Below are positions 63,136 to 64,000 of a DNA stretch of 64,000 bases, in pieces; position 1 is the first letter of the stretch; each line of letters starts with the position of its first letter. The position numbers were made by a program, and so were the translations under genes. The stretch is from Pomacea canaliculata (lineage: Eukaryota > Mollusca > Gastropoda > Architaenioglossa > Ampullariidae), in the NCBI RefSeq assembly GCF_003073045.1, contig NC_037599.1, positions 21,952,555 to 22,016,554 on the forward strand, read 5' to 3'. The notes under the pieces are model-generated. The model searched no databases. It was not told the origin of the DNA and saw only the letters and a program-made list of their open reading frames with translations.

Positions 63136-63168
63136 ATGGACTCGGACACTTCCACAGCTCGGCCATCG
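63136..63168 (+). CDS. Candidate first coding exon of an unidentified gene (partial)
   Basis: ATG at 63136 with G at -3 and +4 opens MDSDTSTARPS and runs into TCG/GTGAGT, a consensus splice donor, so the exon would end at 63168 in phase 0. An overlapping ATG at 63128 (MTLWTRTLPQLGH) shares the same donor, so the start is not certain. The rest of the gene would lie to the right; no second exon was found before the window end. Ser/Thr-rich acidic N-termini are not diagnostic, so no function is proposed. Confidence 0.4.
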
Positions 63169-63179
63169 GTGAGTACCCT

Positions 63180-63290
63180 CGGTGTGAGTGAGTGAGAGTG
63201 AGTGTGTGAGTGAGAGTGTGTGTGTGTGTGTGTGTGTGTGTGAGTGTGTGTGTGTGAGTGAGTGAGTGTGTGAAGGAGAGAGAGAAGGAA
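63180..63290 (+). repeat. GT/GAGT microsatellite
   Basis: GT dinucleotides mixed with GAGT units immediately downstream of the candidate donor. Further GT and GA arrays lie at about 63340-63365, 63411-63445 and 63590-63625. The last kilobase therefore reads as the repeat-rich start of an intron. Confidence 0.9.
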
Positions 63291-63412
63291 AGAAGGGTTA
63301 TGTATGAGTAAATGTGTACCGAATGTTCTTGTATTATTTGTGTGTGTGTGAGGGAGAGAGAGAAGGGGTTAGTATGAATAAGTGTGTACAGGATGTTCTT
63401 GTATTATATGTT

Positions 63413-63445
<33 letters not shown>

Positions 63446-64000
63446 CGTTGTTTAAATAAGAATAAAAGTGTTTACGCTCGATCTTTCTGTCCTGAGTGTG
63501 TGAGTGAGAGAAAGAGAGGGGAGAAGGGGTTTCGTATGAATGAGTGTATACATACAGGATGTTCCTCATTCTTTGTCTGTATACGTTGTGTGTATGTGTG
63601 TGTGCACGCGCGTGTGAGAGAGATAGATAAATAGATAGAGAGAAGGAGACGGTGTTTGAATAAGAGCGAAAGTGTGCACATGCATGATATTGCTATACTA
63701 TTTCTCTCTCTCTCTCTGAATGACTGTGAAGCTATGTCTAAATATACAGAATGTTTACTACACTGTGTTTTGATGTTGTGTTTGTGTGTGCGTGCTGTTT
63801 ACCTGTATGACACGCGTGTTACTGGGCAAGCACGTGCTGCCTGTGCGTGCGCGTGTGTGAGTACCTGGTACAGACATGAATACCTGGCTGATCAGGGTGT
63901 TTAGGTGCGGGTATCCACTTTCCTGTCTACCATGTGTCAGTCTACCTATCGTGACACACTTGTAGGTGTGCACGATGCCCTGCGCATGTCTGTCTCTGTC

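Overview
The window is metazoan nuclear DNA. Every recognisable gene is split by short GT-AG introns, and the products are animal ciliary, trafficking, ribosome-assembly and spliceosome proteins. Several tRNA-derived SINEs, decayed LINEs and abundant CA, GATA-like and CAG microsatellites are present. AT-rich introns, compact genes and this repeat mix suggest a lophotrochozoan, most likely a gastropod mollusc. That placement is an inference; no species-specific marker was identified.

The left half (1-31.5 kb) is gene-dense. In order it holds: the 3' part of AHI1/jouberin (+; end of the WD40 domain, SH3 domain, acidic tail); TRAPPC5 (+; complete, 7 exons, 187 aa); WDR18 (-; complete, 10 coding exons, 413 aa), whose 3' end nearly abuts that of TRAPPC5; a five-exon gene (+; 236 aa) for a small type I membrane protein with a signal peptide, one fibronectin-III-like domain and a basic tail, which I do not recognise and which starts head-to-head with WDR18 about 500 bp away; and SNRPA1/U2A' (-; complete, 8 exons, 289 aa). 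Exon phases were checked by hand for all of these and close correctly. The one exception is a 1-nt phase conflict after the AHI1 SH3 exon.

The right half (31.5-64 kb) contains no recognisable protein-coding gene until a probable promoter and first coding exon at about 63.0-63.17 kb. It is richer in GC and CpG, full of microsatellites and minisatellites, carries one LINE relic and one tRNA-like SINE, and has an unusual number of palindromic TGACGTCA and CACGTG sites plus CTCF-like and YY1-like motifs. It may be a regulatory domain, or the 5' region with long untranslated first exons, of a gene running off the right edge.

Mobile elements include a SINE family (three copies, at 8.4, 20.3 and 28.9 kb). 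Two of these copies have a homopolymer C tail, and one has a perfect 16-bp target-site duplication. Two LINE relics of different families abut in opposite orientation inside a WDR18 intron. The genes share housekeeping character but no single pathway: cilium transition zone (AHI1), TRAPP vesicle tethering (TRAPPC5), 60S ribosome maturation (WDR18) and U2 snRNP (SNRPA1).
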